Origin: Kitagawia praeruptora
Taxonomy: Eukaryota > Streptophyta > Magnoliopsida > Apiales > Apiaceae
Assembly: GCA_037693485.1 (NCBI GenBank)
Contig: CM075344.1
Coordinates: 92,601,001-92,665,000 of the forward strand
DNA: 64,000 bases
Direction: 5' to 3'
The notes under the pieces were generated by a model. That model ran no database searches and was not told the origin of the DNA. It saw only the letters and a program-made list of their open reading frames with translations. Positions within the stretch are counted from its first letter, which is position 1. Every line of letters starts with the position of its first letter. Positions 22,250 to 34,792 of this stretch are shown here, one piece after another. Both the position numbers and the translations under genes were made by a program.

Positions 22250-24565
22250 ATAATTTCATGGAACCACTGACCCATTGGAGGTCAGAGCTTGGCTTAAAGA
22301 GATGAAGAAATCAATTGTGATACTAAGTATTGCAGAAAAGCTGAAAACGATGGTCGCCGCCTATCTCCTGAAGGGAGAGGCGAATCACTGGTGAGAATGG
22401 TAAGACAAACCTAGAGGTAAAAGGTGTTATGATTTGGGAGAGATTCAGATTATTGCTTTTAGAGAAATGTTTTCTGAAATATATAAAGATCCAGATGGAA
22501 ATAAAAGTTCTAGTGTTGAAATAAGAAACCATGACTATGGCAGAGTATGAGGCCAAGTTATGGGATATGAAAGAGAAATGAGCCCGTAGGTTTCGACTAA
22601 AGCTAAAACAACGAATCCAGAATCGCGTGGCGATGTTAGAGTGAAATTTATGATTGCCCTGAAAGGGGAGTGGTCCTTTAAGGACAGAAGCAAATTATGA
22701 AGTCCTTGTGATAATGCGAGCCAACAAGTTACTATGGGATGGATGTATGGCTTATCTAGCTTCTGTGGTTGATACCAAGAGAAAAACACCTAGCCAACGT
22801 TAAATCCCAGTGATTGAAGAGTTTGAGAATGTATTCCAGAGAACCTACCCAGAGTACCACTCGATCGAGAGATTTGATTCCTTTCGAATTAGGGAGAAAT
22901 TGATATTATAATAATGATGGATTAATTGATACCCAATGGAGCCAAATTGATTATGAGGGAAATAATTTAAGGATAAAGACGGAGTCAGAGATTTTGGAAT
23001 CTAGTTCCGACTAAGAGATTATGATGCCAGAAATATGAGGCTTGATTAGCTCATATGGTTGACCCCGAGGAAAGAGACACCAAGTATAATTATAATGATT
23101 TTGGGAGGTTGTACAAGGTTTTAATAAGCTACCAGATATCGATTTGGATGACATAATAATGAATATCGAGTATTCAGAGCCTAGTGCTGCATCTCCCGTT
23201 AGCCCCATAGGAATAAAAGAATTAGCAACTCAGATGCGAGGATTGTTGAATAAGAGTGCAATAAGACTTAGTGTGCCACCGTGAAGAACCGGTCTGTTGT
23301 AAGAAAGAAATATGTTAGCACAAGATTGTGCATCGAACCTCAAGAGTTGAATGAGTCAACATTGAGTACAGGTACTGTTGTAGAAGATTGTTTGAGCAGC
23401 CCAGGGACACTGTGTATTTTCCAAACTTATGAGGAAATTGGACATCACCGGTTGGAAGTTAAAAATCGAAGATGTACCCAAGATTGCGATTCGCACTAGG
23501 TATAGACACTATGAAATTGTAAGTGATGTCATTTTGGGTTGACTATTGCACCCACAACTTTTATGGAATTTAATGAATTGGCTGTGAGTTATCTAAGATA
23601 GCTTTCGCCATAAATATATCGAAACATCGTATATATGAAGGAAAGGTGCGAAATCAAAAAGGATCAAACATGATCGACTTTCAGACCTATCAGATCTGAA
23701 AATATGTGTGCTTGTATGTATATGAAGATTATGATTTGTGATAAAAGGATTAAGAGTCCTCGAACCAGACTACATTCCCCGCAAACAAATTCCATAAGAG
23801 ATTCGTCTTTCTTTCAGAAAGGAGAAGAGATGAGATAATAGAGAATGACTGAATGAACACAGGAGGTAGATTAGCATTCTGTGAGATGATTAAAGAAGAG
23901 GTTAGAACACCGGGGGTGAAAGTAGATAACAATGAGATAGCGAGGCCAAAACAGTGATGGCCGACGAGCTCATTACTAGACATCAAGTTTTACTCGAATC
24001 GATTGTTAGAATACTCGAACTAGTTTCAATACGGAGTACCCCGTCGACAATAGAGTTGACATTTATACAATGGAATTGGGAAATATCTAGAATTAATATA
24101 TGGTTATGACAAGCAAGTTTTTGTTGATGTACTTCTGTGCAAACAAGATAGAGAATATGAGGTTCGAGATTTGTAATGAGAAAAGGTATCCTCGTGGAAG
24201 GAATTAACAAGATTAGAATGAAAGGAAGTTTAGCCCAAGATTCATTGGGCCATCTGAGAGTTTAAACGCGTCAGGAAGGTGGCCTATGAGCTAGCCTCGC
24301 CCAAACCGGTAAAATGGTCATAACATGGTTCTTGCGTATGTGCCTCATCAGTATACTATAGATGCCCGGCATATGACAGAGTACGAGCAGATAGATATAC
24401 ATAACCAAATCTGAACTACGAAGGACAACCTGTGGAAATTATGAATAGAAAAGAGCAAGCGCTAAGAGATAAGGTTGTCAAGCTAGTGAGAGATTTGAAG
24501 AAAAATCAAGAAGTGGAAGAATCCACCTGAGAAATAGAAAGTGCAATGGGATAGAAGTAACCCCA
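22250..24565 (+). pseudogene. decayed chromovirus gag-pol
   Basis: Three recognisable islands in heavily mutated sequence. Gag: 22260-22560, with DPLEVRAWLKEM, a GEANHW motif running into a TGA, and MTMAEYEAK. RT: about 23470-23590, with TRYRHYEIV then a frameshift to APTTFMEF, corresponding to the fingers/palm block before the catalytic motif of chromovirus RT. Integrase C-terminus: about 24430-24560, with RKEQALRDKV and a VEEST motif ending in TGA, matching the conserved 'vEEaTWE' chromovirus end. The distance from gag to the integrase end (2.3 kb) is far below a normal gag-pol of 4-5 kb, so large deletions have occurred. No protein could be made. Confidence 0.8.
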
Positions 24566-24597
24566 GTTATTCCTAAACTGATTCCGAGGACGGAATC

Positions 24598-24615
24598 CTT
24601 TTAAGGAGGGGAGAC
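24598..24615 (+). promoter_or_regulatory. chromovirus polypurine tract
   Basis: TTTTAAGGAGGGGAGAC just before the 3' LTR start TGTAATAACC. Typical plus-strand priming site. Confidence 0.85.
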
Positions 24616-27600
24616 TGTAATAACCCGAATTTTGGGTAGAATTAAAACTTTTCTTATTGTGGTTAAAGAGCATTAATGAATGGTGATTCCAAAGAACAAT
24701 GATTGTGGTGAATGGATATTGCTATGGATGATGATCCCGATTCGTATATGTATGGTCAGAATAGAGTAATTCAAAGGTTGACGATATAGAAAAGAATAAT
24801 CTATCGTCCAAGAAATGAGCTAATGAGCCCCGAGAAGGGAAATGAGGATGGTATAGTATTTTCCATACGTGCATAGTGTTTCCCGTACGTGCATAGTAAT
24901 TCGGTGGATGAATAGTGATTTTGTAAGTTGGAAAACTTTTCACGCCACCCTATGTACGGGACGTGATATGGATGTTTCCAAGTCATATTAGTAATACGCG
25001 GAGGAAATAAGTGAATGCAGAGACGATCGGAATTCAGAAATTCCTATTTTAATTTTTGGTGTAATATTTGACCGAGCAGTGAATTATATATTATTATATT
25101 CGATAAATGAGATATTCAATTTGAGAAATTGAAGAGTTAATATTTTGGAATTTTATTATATTTGATTTTAGAAATTAGAACGAAAACCACTAAGACAGTG
25201 AAACAAGCGTTCTAGAAACCACTAAAACGTTATAACGAGATTAAGCAATTAAGCGAACGAATCAGGGATTAAGGATCAAGATTGTGACAAGATTAAATAT
25301 CCTATATGATCATCAAGAAAATTATATCAAGTGGATTAAATTATTTAATCAAGGATTAAATCAAAACAATTTAGGAGTTAAGTGATTTAAATCACTTAAA
25401 TCAAACAAGAAACAAAACAAATATCTACCAAGCTTCTCCAAGACTCTTTGCACAAGCCCCAAGGTGAGCCACCAGCCACACACATCCAATAATATCTAGA
25501 TATTATGATCAAAAGCAAAAACACATTTCTCCAAAAAACTGCCCAGCTGAACCAAGCTTAAGAAAACAATTCATATCTCCATTTCTATCCATGATAAAAT
25601 CACCAAATTTTAACCATAGCTTCTCCACTCCATGGGCAAGATTCTTTCCAAATTTCATGGAAATCCAAGTAGTATAGCCTAGTCAAAGCCATGCTTAAAG
25701 TTGGAGGACCAAAACTGTCCAGGTTCTGAACAGTAGCAAGATGGGGCTCAAAACCCTAGCTCCCATGGTTGGATTCTTGTGTTCTATAGCTCAAAAGAAA
25801 GCCCTTGAAGAGTAGAAGGTGTGGCAAAAAGTTTAGAACCAAACTCTTAGTTTTTGATTTTATATGATTTTTACAAGATTGATGATGAATAGTAACTTTT
25901 GATTTTCATGTTTTGCTTTCTTGATTCTATGGCTTCCAAATGATGTTCTAAGCAATGATCAAGAGTTGTGAGGCCTTATTATCATCCTTGAACTTCAAAC
26001 CAAGGTATAATCTTTGAAACCCCTTTGTTGAATCATGAATTTTAATGGATCTTTGGATGAGTTTTTGAGTTATATGCATGTTTAGAGCACTAGAGCTATG
26101 TAAGAGTTTTGTTAGATGTTAAAATATGTTGCACAGCTCCAAGACCTGTTTAGACAGTGAGGGAGACAATGAATAGTATCCATGAGTGTTGGTGGTGGAT
26201 TGGATGATTATTTGGAGGATTTTAATTTTGGAAATATCCGAGTTATAGCTGTTGTAATGGCGAAATTTCTTTGACCCTTAAAAACCGTTCATAACAGTAG
26301 ATGTAACCTTCTGAACTTATTGAGTATATGACATGTATTTGAAGATCTCGAGTCATAGATTGTTTTGGCGCAAGAATCGTAGCATTTTGACTTACGGCTT
26401 AGGCGTTATGGTAAAATTTGTAAAAGCAGTTCGTAAGTCTACGCTTGAGTTCGTAACTTCAATTGAACCCCTTTAAAACGAGTAATTTGGTTACGAATCT
26501 TAGTAATTAAATACTAGAGGTCATATTGAAGATATGAGAGAAGACCTCGTGTCAAAAAGATTATTTTTGGATTTTATAAAAATGTTTGAATCAAGGTTAA
26601 GTGCGAAGGAACCCCTTAGAGGAACACCTGATTATAACCTTGTAAACCACTTAGTGAAACGGGCGAACGAGATTCGATTTCTAAAACGAACCTTCGACCT
26701 AAGTATTTGTCGATTGACATGGACTTAGTATGAGCCTAAAGCGAGTTAGTAATGCCTTGGTTGTGATTCGCGTACGTGTTTATGCTTTAGATATTAAGTG
26801 GATTATCTAGGGGAATAATCGTACGTTTTCTTTTTGGCTTTGTCTAGATTGCCCGACATCGTCACGAGCCCTACCACTTCTCGAGCATCAGGCAAGTTTC
26901 CTATTTCGATACTTTGAAGTATTGTTGTATAATACTGCATTTGGCATATATTGAATTGCATAGTTTTACGATATATGCTTATAGCGTAAATTTGACTTTC
27001 GGTTTATGTACGAGCTTTGAGGTAAAGTATTTATAAACCGGTATACCTTGTGGCTCTATAGATAAGAGCATGTTTATTGTTTTGACTCTAGGCCGGGAGT
27101 CGGTATTCTGACATATAAGGATAGTCGTGGAAACCCAGAATGATTCCAACGACAGATTATTATCTGAATTGAGGAATAATATTAATAATCATTATTTATA
27201 TTTTCAGAAAGTATTAATTACTCAGAAATGATTCGAGAAATGTTATTTGAATATTACCTCATTCGAAGGTTATTATTTGGATATGATTGATATTTGGCTT
27301 ATCAACTAGATATGGGATATTAGTTATAAGCCGGGTTTTTGCAAATGCCCTTAGTGTCGGGCGTATGATTCTTATTCTCCATCCATAGACCGGGAGTCGA
27401 GATATTTTTTTTATATATCTTGGGCATTCTTTTCTGATCTAGATATTGAATAATGTTATTCAATTGTTATATATTAAATGAATATTATTTTTGGATATTC
27501 ATTTAAAGTTTAGATATATTAAATGAATATTATTTTTTAATATTCATTTGCAGTTATTTATTAAGTGAATATTATTTTGAATATTCATTTAAGGATTTAT

Positions 27601-29994
27601 TTAATGAATATTATTTTGGAATATTCATTTAAGAATTTATTTATTTATTTTATATTCATGTGAGGATTTATTTATTTGAATATTACTTTAGATATTCATT
27701 TGAGGATTGATTCAAATATTATTTTGAATATTTACTCGAGGAATTGTTTATTTGGTGAATATTTTATATATTCATTCGAGAGTTATTTATGAGCAATATT
27801 TTATACTAAGAATATTCTTTAATTATTTATGAATTAATAAATATTCTTTGAATATTTATTTAATTATTTCAACTAATTTTAAAAATGATTTATCTTATTC
27901 AAATATTATTCTGATATTGAAATATCATGTAAAATATTTCTGAGTCTTATTATGTTTATTTTATCGAGGAAAGGTTCTCAAAACTCTATTTTCCGTTTAA
28001 GGTCTATCTTATAGGAAGACTTAAACACTCGCTCAGAACTTTCAAATATAAGGGAGCTGTACTCGAGAGCTGTTATTTATTTTATTTGACTGCCCGGTCA
28101 TAAATCTGTTGATATTACTCTTTTCCCTCGCAACTTGGTTGCTATTCATCAAAGCGATTCTTTTTGTTACTTCATCATCATTCGAGGATTACTTACGAGC
28201 AATATTATGATTTAATGATATTCCGTAATTATTATTGACTTAATAAATATTCTTGGAATATTTAATTAAATTATTTTGAAGTCTTTGTATAATGTTTTAT
28301 ATTATTCAAAGATCATCCTTCACCTTCAAATATTATGTAAAATATTTCGGAATATTTTACGACTATTTTTATCAAGAGGAGATTCCCAAAACTCTGTTTT
28401 CATTTAAATCTATCTTATAAGAAGATTTAAATACTCGCTCAACTTCCAAAAATATATAAGGGGACCTCACTTGAGAGATGTTATTTATTTGGCTGCCCGG
28501 TCATATACTTGCTAAACTATCTGGTCACTCACATCTTGATTCTTTTCAAAAATGAATATGAGTCTTTTTGGTTACCTCCTCAACACTCGAGGGGTAAGAT
28601 TGATGGAACAAGTTTATATCCATTAACAAGCATCAGCTTGGGAAATATTGGTGAATCTTTCTTTCCAACTAGATACGACTACTTTGTGGAGTCTTATCAA
28701 CAAGTATTATACTTGGGGAAAGGGGGACGAACTTTATGTTTCGGAGTCATGGATGTTATTGAACTAGGAGACGCGTAAGTGGCCGAGTGGCGCCGGTCCA
28801 GCAATGGCCCAACCGTTGGCCGGGGGTTCCAGAGGGCGGGCGATCCGTCGGTGCTTCCTTCTACATGTAGAGAACAAATGATGGGGAGCATGACATGCGA
28901 CTGATCATCGTAAATGTTGTGGCTCCTGGCGCGGCAAGCTCCCGTATTAGTTCATCTTCCAAATTGGGAAATTATCTGCAACATTATCATTGTTGGCAGG
29001 GTTGAAAAGTGTTTGAACTGGAATTGCAATATTCTTCCTGCAAGTTCCTCTATTATGAAAATTGATAATATCTTGCTAATCTTTGACATAGCAGATTTTT
29101 CCACAGAACAATTATATTTTGAGTTACCTTGTAACTTCGTCTTTTATCTTACATTTTATGACTCTGTTGATACCTTACATAACATGAGTTGTGAAAAGGA
29201 GGTTGTTGATATTGAATCACCTTATAACTTCATCTTTTAAGTTATATGCGGATATTCTGCTTATATTTTATATAGCAGTTATTTTACAGAAAGGTTATAT
29301 TGAATTACCTTGTAGCTTCATCTTATATATTATACTATAACTTTGTTCATAGTATGAATATCCAAAGTTTACAGAGATATTATGAAAATGATACTTGAAG
29401 TACTGCAATGGTACTGTTTTTGGAATATATTCCGATAAGGAAATACTTTCGGTAAAGAGATATTTTAACAATTATTGTCTTATACCCGCCTTATTCTGGG
29501 TTAAGTCATAGTCAGAGTTATGCCATGTTTTCATTACCTTTCTGAGCTATTTGCTCACTCTTGCTATTGTTTTATATATATATATTATAGAGCAGTGAAG
29601 CAGGATGTCATGGGCACCAGTGATCCCGAAGAGTAGTAAGAACCAGTCGGATCAGGCTGCAGTTGGCTGCATTTAAATTATGTATAGATATGAATGGTAG
29701 GAGAAGATTGTAATCATCAGAAGTCAGAGTTGGAATTGTACCATTTCCGATATATTGTTTCAATAACAGATTTTGTAAGACAATTGGGTATTGTAATAAA
29801 AGTTGTTTATTCCGCAGTTGTTGTATTGTATCGTTTCTGAGACTTTAACCTGTGTGTGTGTGAGAGAGAGATATATATATATTGTGGGGTCATAAGCCAT
29901 TGAAATATGTACAGTGTGAGTAATACAGGTAAGACAAGGAATAAATGGATCGTGACTACTCTAAATCCCAGACCCCGGATTTGGGGCTGTTACA
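24616..29994 (+). repeat. chromovirus 3' LTR (5379 bp)
   Basis: Near-identical partner of 14527-19971. The small ORFs at 26534-26728 and 28509-28778 are the same as those at 16508-16702 and 18483-18752; this follows from LTR duplication and is no evidence for coding. Confidence 0.92.
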
Positions 29995-29999
29995 CTGTT

Positions 30000-31589
30000 A
30001 TTTCTGCTGCTTTCTTGAGGGTAGGCGTTTCCATGCCTCTCAATTCTTTCTTACGAGAGGTTCTTGACTTTTATGAACTAGCACCAATGCAACTCACCCC
30101 TAATTCTTATCGGTTAGCCATCAGCACCTTTATACTATACTCCAGCAAATTTACAGTTCCTTTGACAGCCCCTGAATTAGGCTATTTCTTCAGACTGAAA
30201 GACACTGGGAGGAGTTCTGGCTGTTTTTACCTTTCAGCCTGGCCTTGCCACCAGGGTCAGTGCATAAAAAATGTTAAACAAAACTTTGAACAATGGCCGG
30301 AACAGTTTCTGTATTGTTATAACTGCCCCTATGTCAGGTATGAGTTTAATTGTCGACCCAATATCCCTAAGCAAACCGTCCTTACTGGAGTTTGCTTGGA
30401 AAGAGCAACTGAGATTTTGAAACTATCATCCTCCACTAGAGATTGTTTGATTTTGATGACTCCTGATAATCTGATTGCCTTAGGTTTTATTCCTTCAACT
30501 TCTGGTATGAGTTTATTCGCAGTTATGCTTCTCTTATTAACTGTATATGTGCAATTATACTTGTTTGCTCCATATATACACCTCTAATCTAATTTGTTGG
30601 CTTATGCAGACATGGCTCCTAAGGTTCCTTCTTTTGTTAAACGAACCAAAAACGTAGATGAGATCTTCAAAACTGAGGACAAGGAGGTTCCGCACATTGC
30701 AACTCCTATAAGTCAAGTTCCTACTCCAACATCCACTCAGAACCAACCATCAAACTCCTCCAAACGCAAGCTTGCTCAAACCACACTTGATCTTTCTGGG
30801 AGCTCTCAGACTCGATCCATGAAGAAAGGTAAGGCTGTGAAGGTCGAATCAGCTGTGGCACAGAATCAATTTAAAGAGTTGATTGATATACATGTGCTTC
30901 CAGAAGCGGTTGCCAGCTGGGCTAAGATGGATTCTACTGAAGCTATACACGTCATGAGATTCTCCGCTGCACAGAATGCATTCTTCGCCCTCAGGTACTG
31001 CGACGATTTTGCTGAGAAGATACAATACGACCTCCGATTGCAAGGAGAAGTTTCAAAACTGAAGGAGGAACTGGCTGCTAAGGAAGAGAAGGTGAACCTA
31101 GCTACTGCTGCTGTGAGGAGGGCCAAAGCTGTTGAGACCTCTTTAAAGAATGATAATGAGAAGCTTCAGGCTCAAGTCAAGAATCTGGGTGATGAAAAGC
31201 TATCAACACTGGAGAAGATTAACGAGTTGAAGACTCAGGTGGATGCCTTGAATGTTGCTGCTGATGCTATCAAATCCTCTATGCTCATACAGGAGAAAGC
31301 CAGATATGATAAAGGTTAAAACGAGGGTATTCGAGACTACATGAGATCCATGTGGGAGAAGATGCTTGAGTTAAACTGGTCTCTCCTTGGTGAAGATGTG
31401 GTAGGAATGATCCGTGACTTTGAAGATGAAGCTGCGATTCCGCAAGACCCTGTACTTCCCGTAGCTACGGTTGAGAGGTCTCCAGGTACTATCCTTGAGA
31501 CTACAGAGGTCCCTGCCCCTGAAGTCACTCCAACCACCTTGCCAACTCCTCCAGTCGTCGAAGAATCCGACAAAATACCTCCTTTTTAA
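30000..31589 (+). pseudogene. antisense Tat ORF, Transposase_28-like domain plus coiled coil
   Basis: Second part of the additional ORF. 30000-30504 encodes a domain (SMPLNSFLREVLDFYEL, LTPNSYRLAI, a GYFFRLK segment) resembling Pfam Transposase_28, 'putative gypsy type transposon'. Such ORFs are known antisense in Tat elements; their function is unknown. A donor TCTG|GTATGA at 30504/30505 and an acceptor TTATGCAG at 30609 give a 105 base intron that joins the phases correctly into the ORF beginning ACATGGCTCC. The C-terminal part has a Ser/Lys-rich linker and a long coiled coil (about 31030-31310). One in-frame TAA at 31317-31319 interrupts it; the frame then runs to TAA at 31587-31589. With 14063-14527 the coding length is 650 codons. 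Confidence 0.7.
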
Positions 31590-32246
31590 ACTTGTCTGTT
31601 TGCTGTTTAAACTTTTGATAACTTTAAATGAGGTTGCGGGCCCCTCGTAGTGCCTCGCAATATATAAACTTTAAATTTGGTTTATGGCCTTCGTGCCTTA
31701 TAACTCTGGTTTCCTATGATAATTTTCTATTTTTTGCTATATCTCTCTGTTTATTTATACAATCATGCATGCTAAACTTCCAACTTGCATCTAGGATTAA
31801 TACTGCACAACTTTTTCCTGAGATTCCGTAGAATATTCTATCATCATGCACCTTAAGAATCAATTAGTGTCCATACTTTTGCACCCAAGCTTACGTGGGC
31901 TAACCCGTTGTAAGAAATAGGATGCATTCATACTTTCACTTTTTATGCATAAATATAACCAAATACGACTTACTTGCAGATATAGGACCTCATTTTATTT
32001 ATACTTCAAGACAGGTCTTTATCAATACAACTTGTACTGCAGCTTCCCTTGATAGTCTTTCCTACATTTAAACCAGGTTCCCTACAGATAGTTGATTTAC
32101 CCTGCAAATGAAAATATAAAACATAAAACAGAAAATAGTTAATGTTAATAAAATCTTTCTTTTGCTTAATTCGGGTCATCTCTTGGAAAGGTTGCCTGCT
32201 TGGCTCCCAATCCTATTCTCTAGGTCCCAACATGCCTCGAGACATG
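31590..32246. other. non-coding Tat interior, left piece
   Basis: AT-rich spacer between the antisense ORF and the gag-only element insertion. It holds several GGTTCC/GGTCCC motifs (32050-32230) and a 50-base segment, ending CCTCGAGACATG at 32246, that is repeated at about 41850-41902 on the other side of the insertion. No ORF of note. Confidence 0.6.
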
Positions 32247-33031
32247 TGTTGTGCCCAAAATCTCCACGGGCTAGATTTAGGCCCATTGGGCTTAAGGATC
32301 CAATCCGTATGATTAATATGGGTTATGATTGAGGTCCCTTAAGTTAAATGGGGCTAAATAGCACGTGAAATAGATCTGGACAGGTTCCGCTTCCTGAGAG
32401 ACAGCTTCCCGAGAGACAGCTTCCTGCAGACAGCTTCCCGAGAAACAGGTTCCTGCAGACAGGTTCCTGAGAGACAGCTTCCTGTGCGAAAATAGATTTA
32501 TTCCAGCAGATTTATAGTACGATAAAGCCTCCTATTCTTTAGGAGCAAGTCATGAACATCAACTCCTTATTGGAATGTATTCCTTGGGCGCAGATGATCC
32601 TTGAATACATCTAATAGGACGAGAACTTGTAAACATACTCCTAGTCGGACTAGAACTCGAGTTCTATTCGACTTAGGTCGCCTATTCGTGGCTGAAATCT
32701 AGAGAAAAGGAGGTCCCCACGAATTAGGAACCTAGAATATTGCTGCCTAACCAGACTTCTAGTCTAAAAAGAACTACGTGAACTTGATCCCTATATATAC
32801 AAGGGTACGTAGGCACCTTGAGAACATGTTTTACAAGCCTCGCAAAACACCTACGAGATTCTTGAGAACACACGACACAAGCCTCAAGGGAACTCGCGAG
32901 ATTCTTGTAAACGCTCTCGAGCTCAGTTCAACCCCTACAAAAACCTCCATTCTCCATAGATTAGTTGATCGTTAGCTTTTACAACTCACCATAAACCTCT
33001 CAAAAGTTGTTACGAAATCCACTCATCAACA
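32247..33031 (+). repeat. 5' LTR of gag-only element
   Basis: Contains a cluster of 16-19 base GACAGCTTCC/GACAGGTTCC repeats (about 32378-32485) and a TATATATA box at 32793-32800, followed by the same GGGTACGTAGGCA start region as the Tat LTR. Confidence 0.9.
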
Positions 33032-33048
33032 TTGGCGCTAGAAGGAGG
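33032..33048 (+). promoter_or_regulatory. primer binding site of gag-only element
   Basis: TTGGCGCTAGAAGGAGG directly after the LTR. The Tat element has the same site (minus strand, 53525-53541) apart from the last bases. I did not assign the tRNA. Confidence 0.75.
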
Positions 33049-33076
33049 GGAAAGTTATCATCTTAAGAGTGGAAAG

Positions 33077-34525
33077 ATGGCAGGCAGTTCTGATAGCGAA
33101 GCAACACAATCTGTAGAGAAAGATCAAACCCCGAAAGCGAAGAAGATTACTCCTGTTGACGTCCTAGAGCATCTAAAGTCGATTGAAGAAAGGCTTACAA
33201 CCCTCGAACAAATAACACCAAAGAAGAAGAAGTCGAAGTTAGCAGTTGGTAAGAAGGGTAAAAATCCTAAGATTAATCCCAAGAAGTTAGGCGTCGATGA
33301 AGAAGAACGTGAAGAAAAGGCCGAGGAGGAGATCGAAGACCCAAAGAAAGATGTTGAAGGTGAAGAAGATGGTGAACCGAAGGATAAACAACCTCCCGTT
33401 AAGGAACCTTCCATCGAGATAATTAAAGATGATTCAAGTTTAGTCGAGATTGCGAATGATTCGTGTATAGCAGATTCACAGGAAGCCGATGATAAAGATA
33501 AGGAAGCAAAGGACGGTGGAGCTGGTGATTTGAATGCTGAAGACATCAAGAAGATTATAGTGAAACTCAAGGAAGAAAAGCAGTCAATAACAGGTGCGAT
33601 GACCTCATCTCCATTCACTAAGAAGGTTAGAAAATCTCCGTTACCTAAATCCTATCGTATGTCATATAAGTTTAAATTTGATGGCACTATGGATCCTGTG
33701 GAGTATCTGGGTCGTTTCAATACCGAGATGGATGTTTATCAAGTTAAGGAGCCAACACGGTGTAGATTACTGGCTGCAACCCTTCATGGTGGAGCCCATC
33801 AATGGTTCAAGAGGTTACCATCAGATTCTATAGATTCTTGGGAGAATATGGGGAAGCTCTTCGTTACTCAATTTAGAGCTTCCGTGACTTTTGTACCCCC
33901 AACCAATACCTTGGCCAACATCAAGCAGAGAGCAGATGAGACCTTGACAGAGTACCTCAAACGTTTTAATGCAGAGGTTCCCAGAGTTAAGAAAGCTCCT
34001 GACGAGGTCATTATGAGCTTCCTGATTGCTGGAGTTAGAGCTGGTTCAGACTTCTGGAAGGAGCTACAAGTACGTGAACCTGGTACACTAGCTGAGTTCT
34101 ACAAACAAGCTGAACTATATAAATGCGTGGAAGAATCCTTGTTGAAGTTGAGAGAAATAGAAGATCTTGGAGATGAAGCTAGTCACAAAGGAAGCAAGCG
34201 AGAAAAGTCTCCAAGCTCGCAAGCATATGTTATTGGGGACCAAGCATCCTCTAAAAGAAGTAAAGCAAATTTGAAGACAAAGCGCGACAATTATACCTCT
34301 TTGGTCGTTCCAGTTGACCACATCTTCATGGTTTATGGGAAAGAAGGAATATTTGTGAAACCTGCACCTTTACCTGTAGGAGCAAGGAAAGATATGAAGA
34401 AATATTGTGACTTCCATGAGGATAATTGCCATGATACTTCCGAATGCAGAGCACTGAAAGACCAAATTGAGGAATTCATTAAAGCCGGGAAGCTCGCGGA
34501 ATGGATAGCTCGAGGTGACCAGTAG
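33077..34525 (+). CDS. intact Gag of gag-only element (482 aa)
   Basis: Start chosen at ATG 33077 (MAGSSDSEATQS), which matches the start of Tat Gag at 53498; the upstream TTG belongs to the PBS. Order: a Lys/Glu-rich N-terminal half with a short coiled coil (LEHLKSIEERLTTLEQ, about residues 37-52); a conserved Ty3 Gag capsid domain (KFDGTMDPVEYL to about residue 365) with GGAHQWFKRL and ETLTEYLKRFN; a basic linker; a CxxH...H...C knuckle near residue 445 (YCDFHEDNCHDTSEC). It stops right after the knuckle, with no protease. The capsid region is clearly similar to Tat Gag, and unlike that copy it has no nonsense codon and keeps the last Cys. It should form the particle shell. Confidence 0.9.
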   Translation: MAGSSDSEATQSVEKDQTPKAKKITPVDVLEHLKSIEERLTTLEQITPKKKKSKLAVGKKGKNPKINPKKLGVDEEEREEKAEEEIEDPKKDVEGEEDGEPKDKQPPVKEPSIEIIKDDSSLVEIANDSCIADSQEADDKDKEAKDGGAGDLNAEDIKKIIVKLKEEKQSITGAMTSSPFTKKVRKSPLPKSYRMSYKFKFDGTMDPVEYLGRFNTEMDVYQVKEPTRCRLLAATLHGGAHQWFKRLPSDSIDSWENMGKLFVTQFRASVTFVPPTNTLANIKQRADETLTEYLKRFNAEVPRVKKAPDEVIMSFLIAGVRAGSDFWKELQVREPGTLAEFYKQAELYKCVEESLLKLREIEDLGDEASHKGSKREKSPSSQAYVIGDQASSKRSKANLKTKRDNYTSLVVPVDHIFMVYGKEGIFVKPAPLPVGARKDMKKYCDFHEDNCHDTSECRALKDQIEEFIKAGKLAEWIARGDQ

Positions 34526-34781
34526 TTGAAAGTTTGAGAGCTTCCTTAAAGTATAGTTGAGAGACCTTTATTTATATATGTATTTCCTTCTCAGAACTGG
34601 GGGTAGTGCATGTATACCTCCCCAGCAAGCAAACCTATTTCTTTCGAGTAGTTTTCAACGAAATTATGAGTAGTTCTTTTCCTTGTATTACGTAATACAT
34701 GAGCTTATATTTAGCTTGTAAAATAAGGAACATACCTCATTCAATTCAGTGACCTGCGAGAAATACCTTGCAAGTAATCTC
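34526..34781 (+). other. spacer after gag with internal PPT-like tract
   Basis: Non-coding. Contains CAGAACTGGGGGTAGTG at 34592-34608, close to the true PPT at 41043-41059. Confidence 0.5.
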
Positions 34782-34792
34782 TTTAAGTATCT

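Larger units (their letters stand above)
14527..29994 (+). mobile_element. chromovirus (Ty3/gypsy) with about 5.4 kb LTRs and decayed interior
   Basis: LTRs 14527-19971 (5445 bp) and 24616-29994 (5379 bp) read TGTAATAACCC to TGTTACA. A tRNA-iMet type PBS (TGGTATCAGAG, 19976-19986) and a PPT (24598-24615) sit at the expected inner edges. The target duplication is CTGT or CTGTT (14523-14527 and 29995-29999; the last T overlaps the LTR start). The interior is only 4.6 kb and carries frameshifted gag, RT and integrase C-terminal relics. It is inserted in the antisense ORF of the Tat element. LTRs differ by roughly 25 substitutions by eye plus repeat-number changes. Confidence 0.93.

Noticed and set aside
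30555..31573. Minus-strand ORFs in the Tat 3' region
   Set aside because: Shadows of the antisense ORF, whose plus-strand frame has the recognisable domain, codon structure and splice sites.
33124..33618. 164-codon minus-strand ORF, Ser/Phe-rich
   Set aside because: Shadow of the Lys/Glu-rich part of Gag on the other strand.
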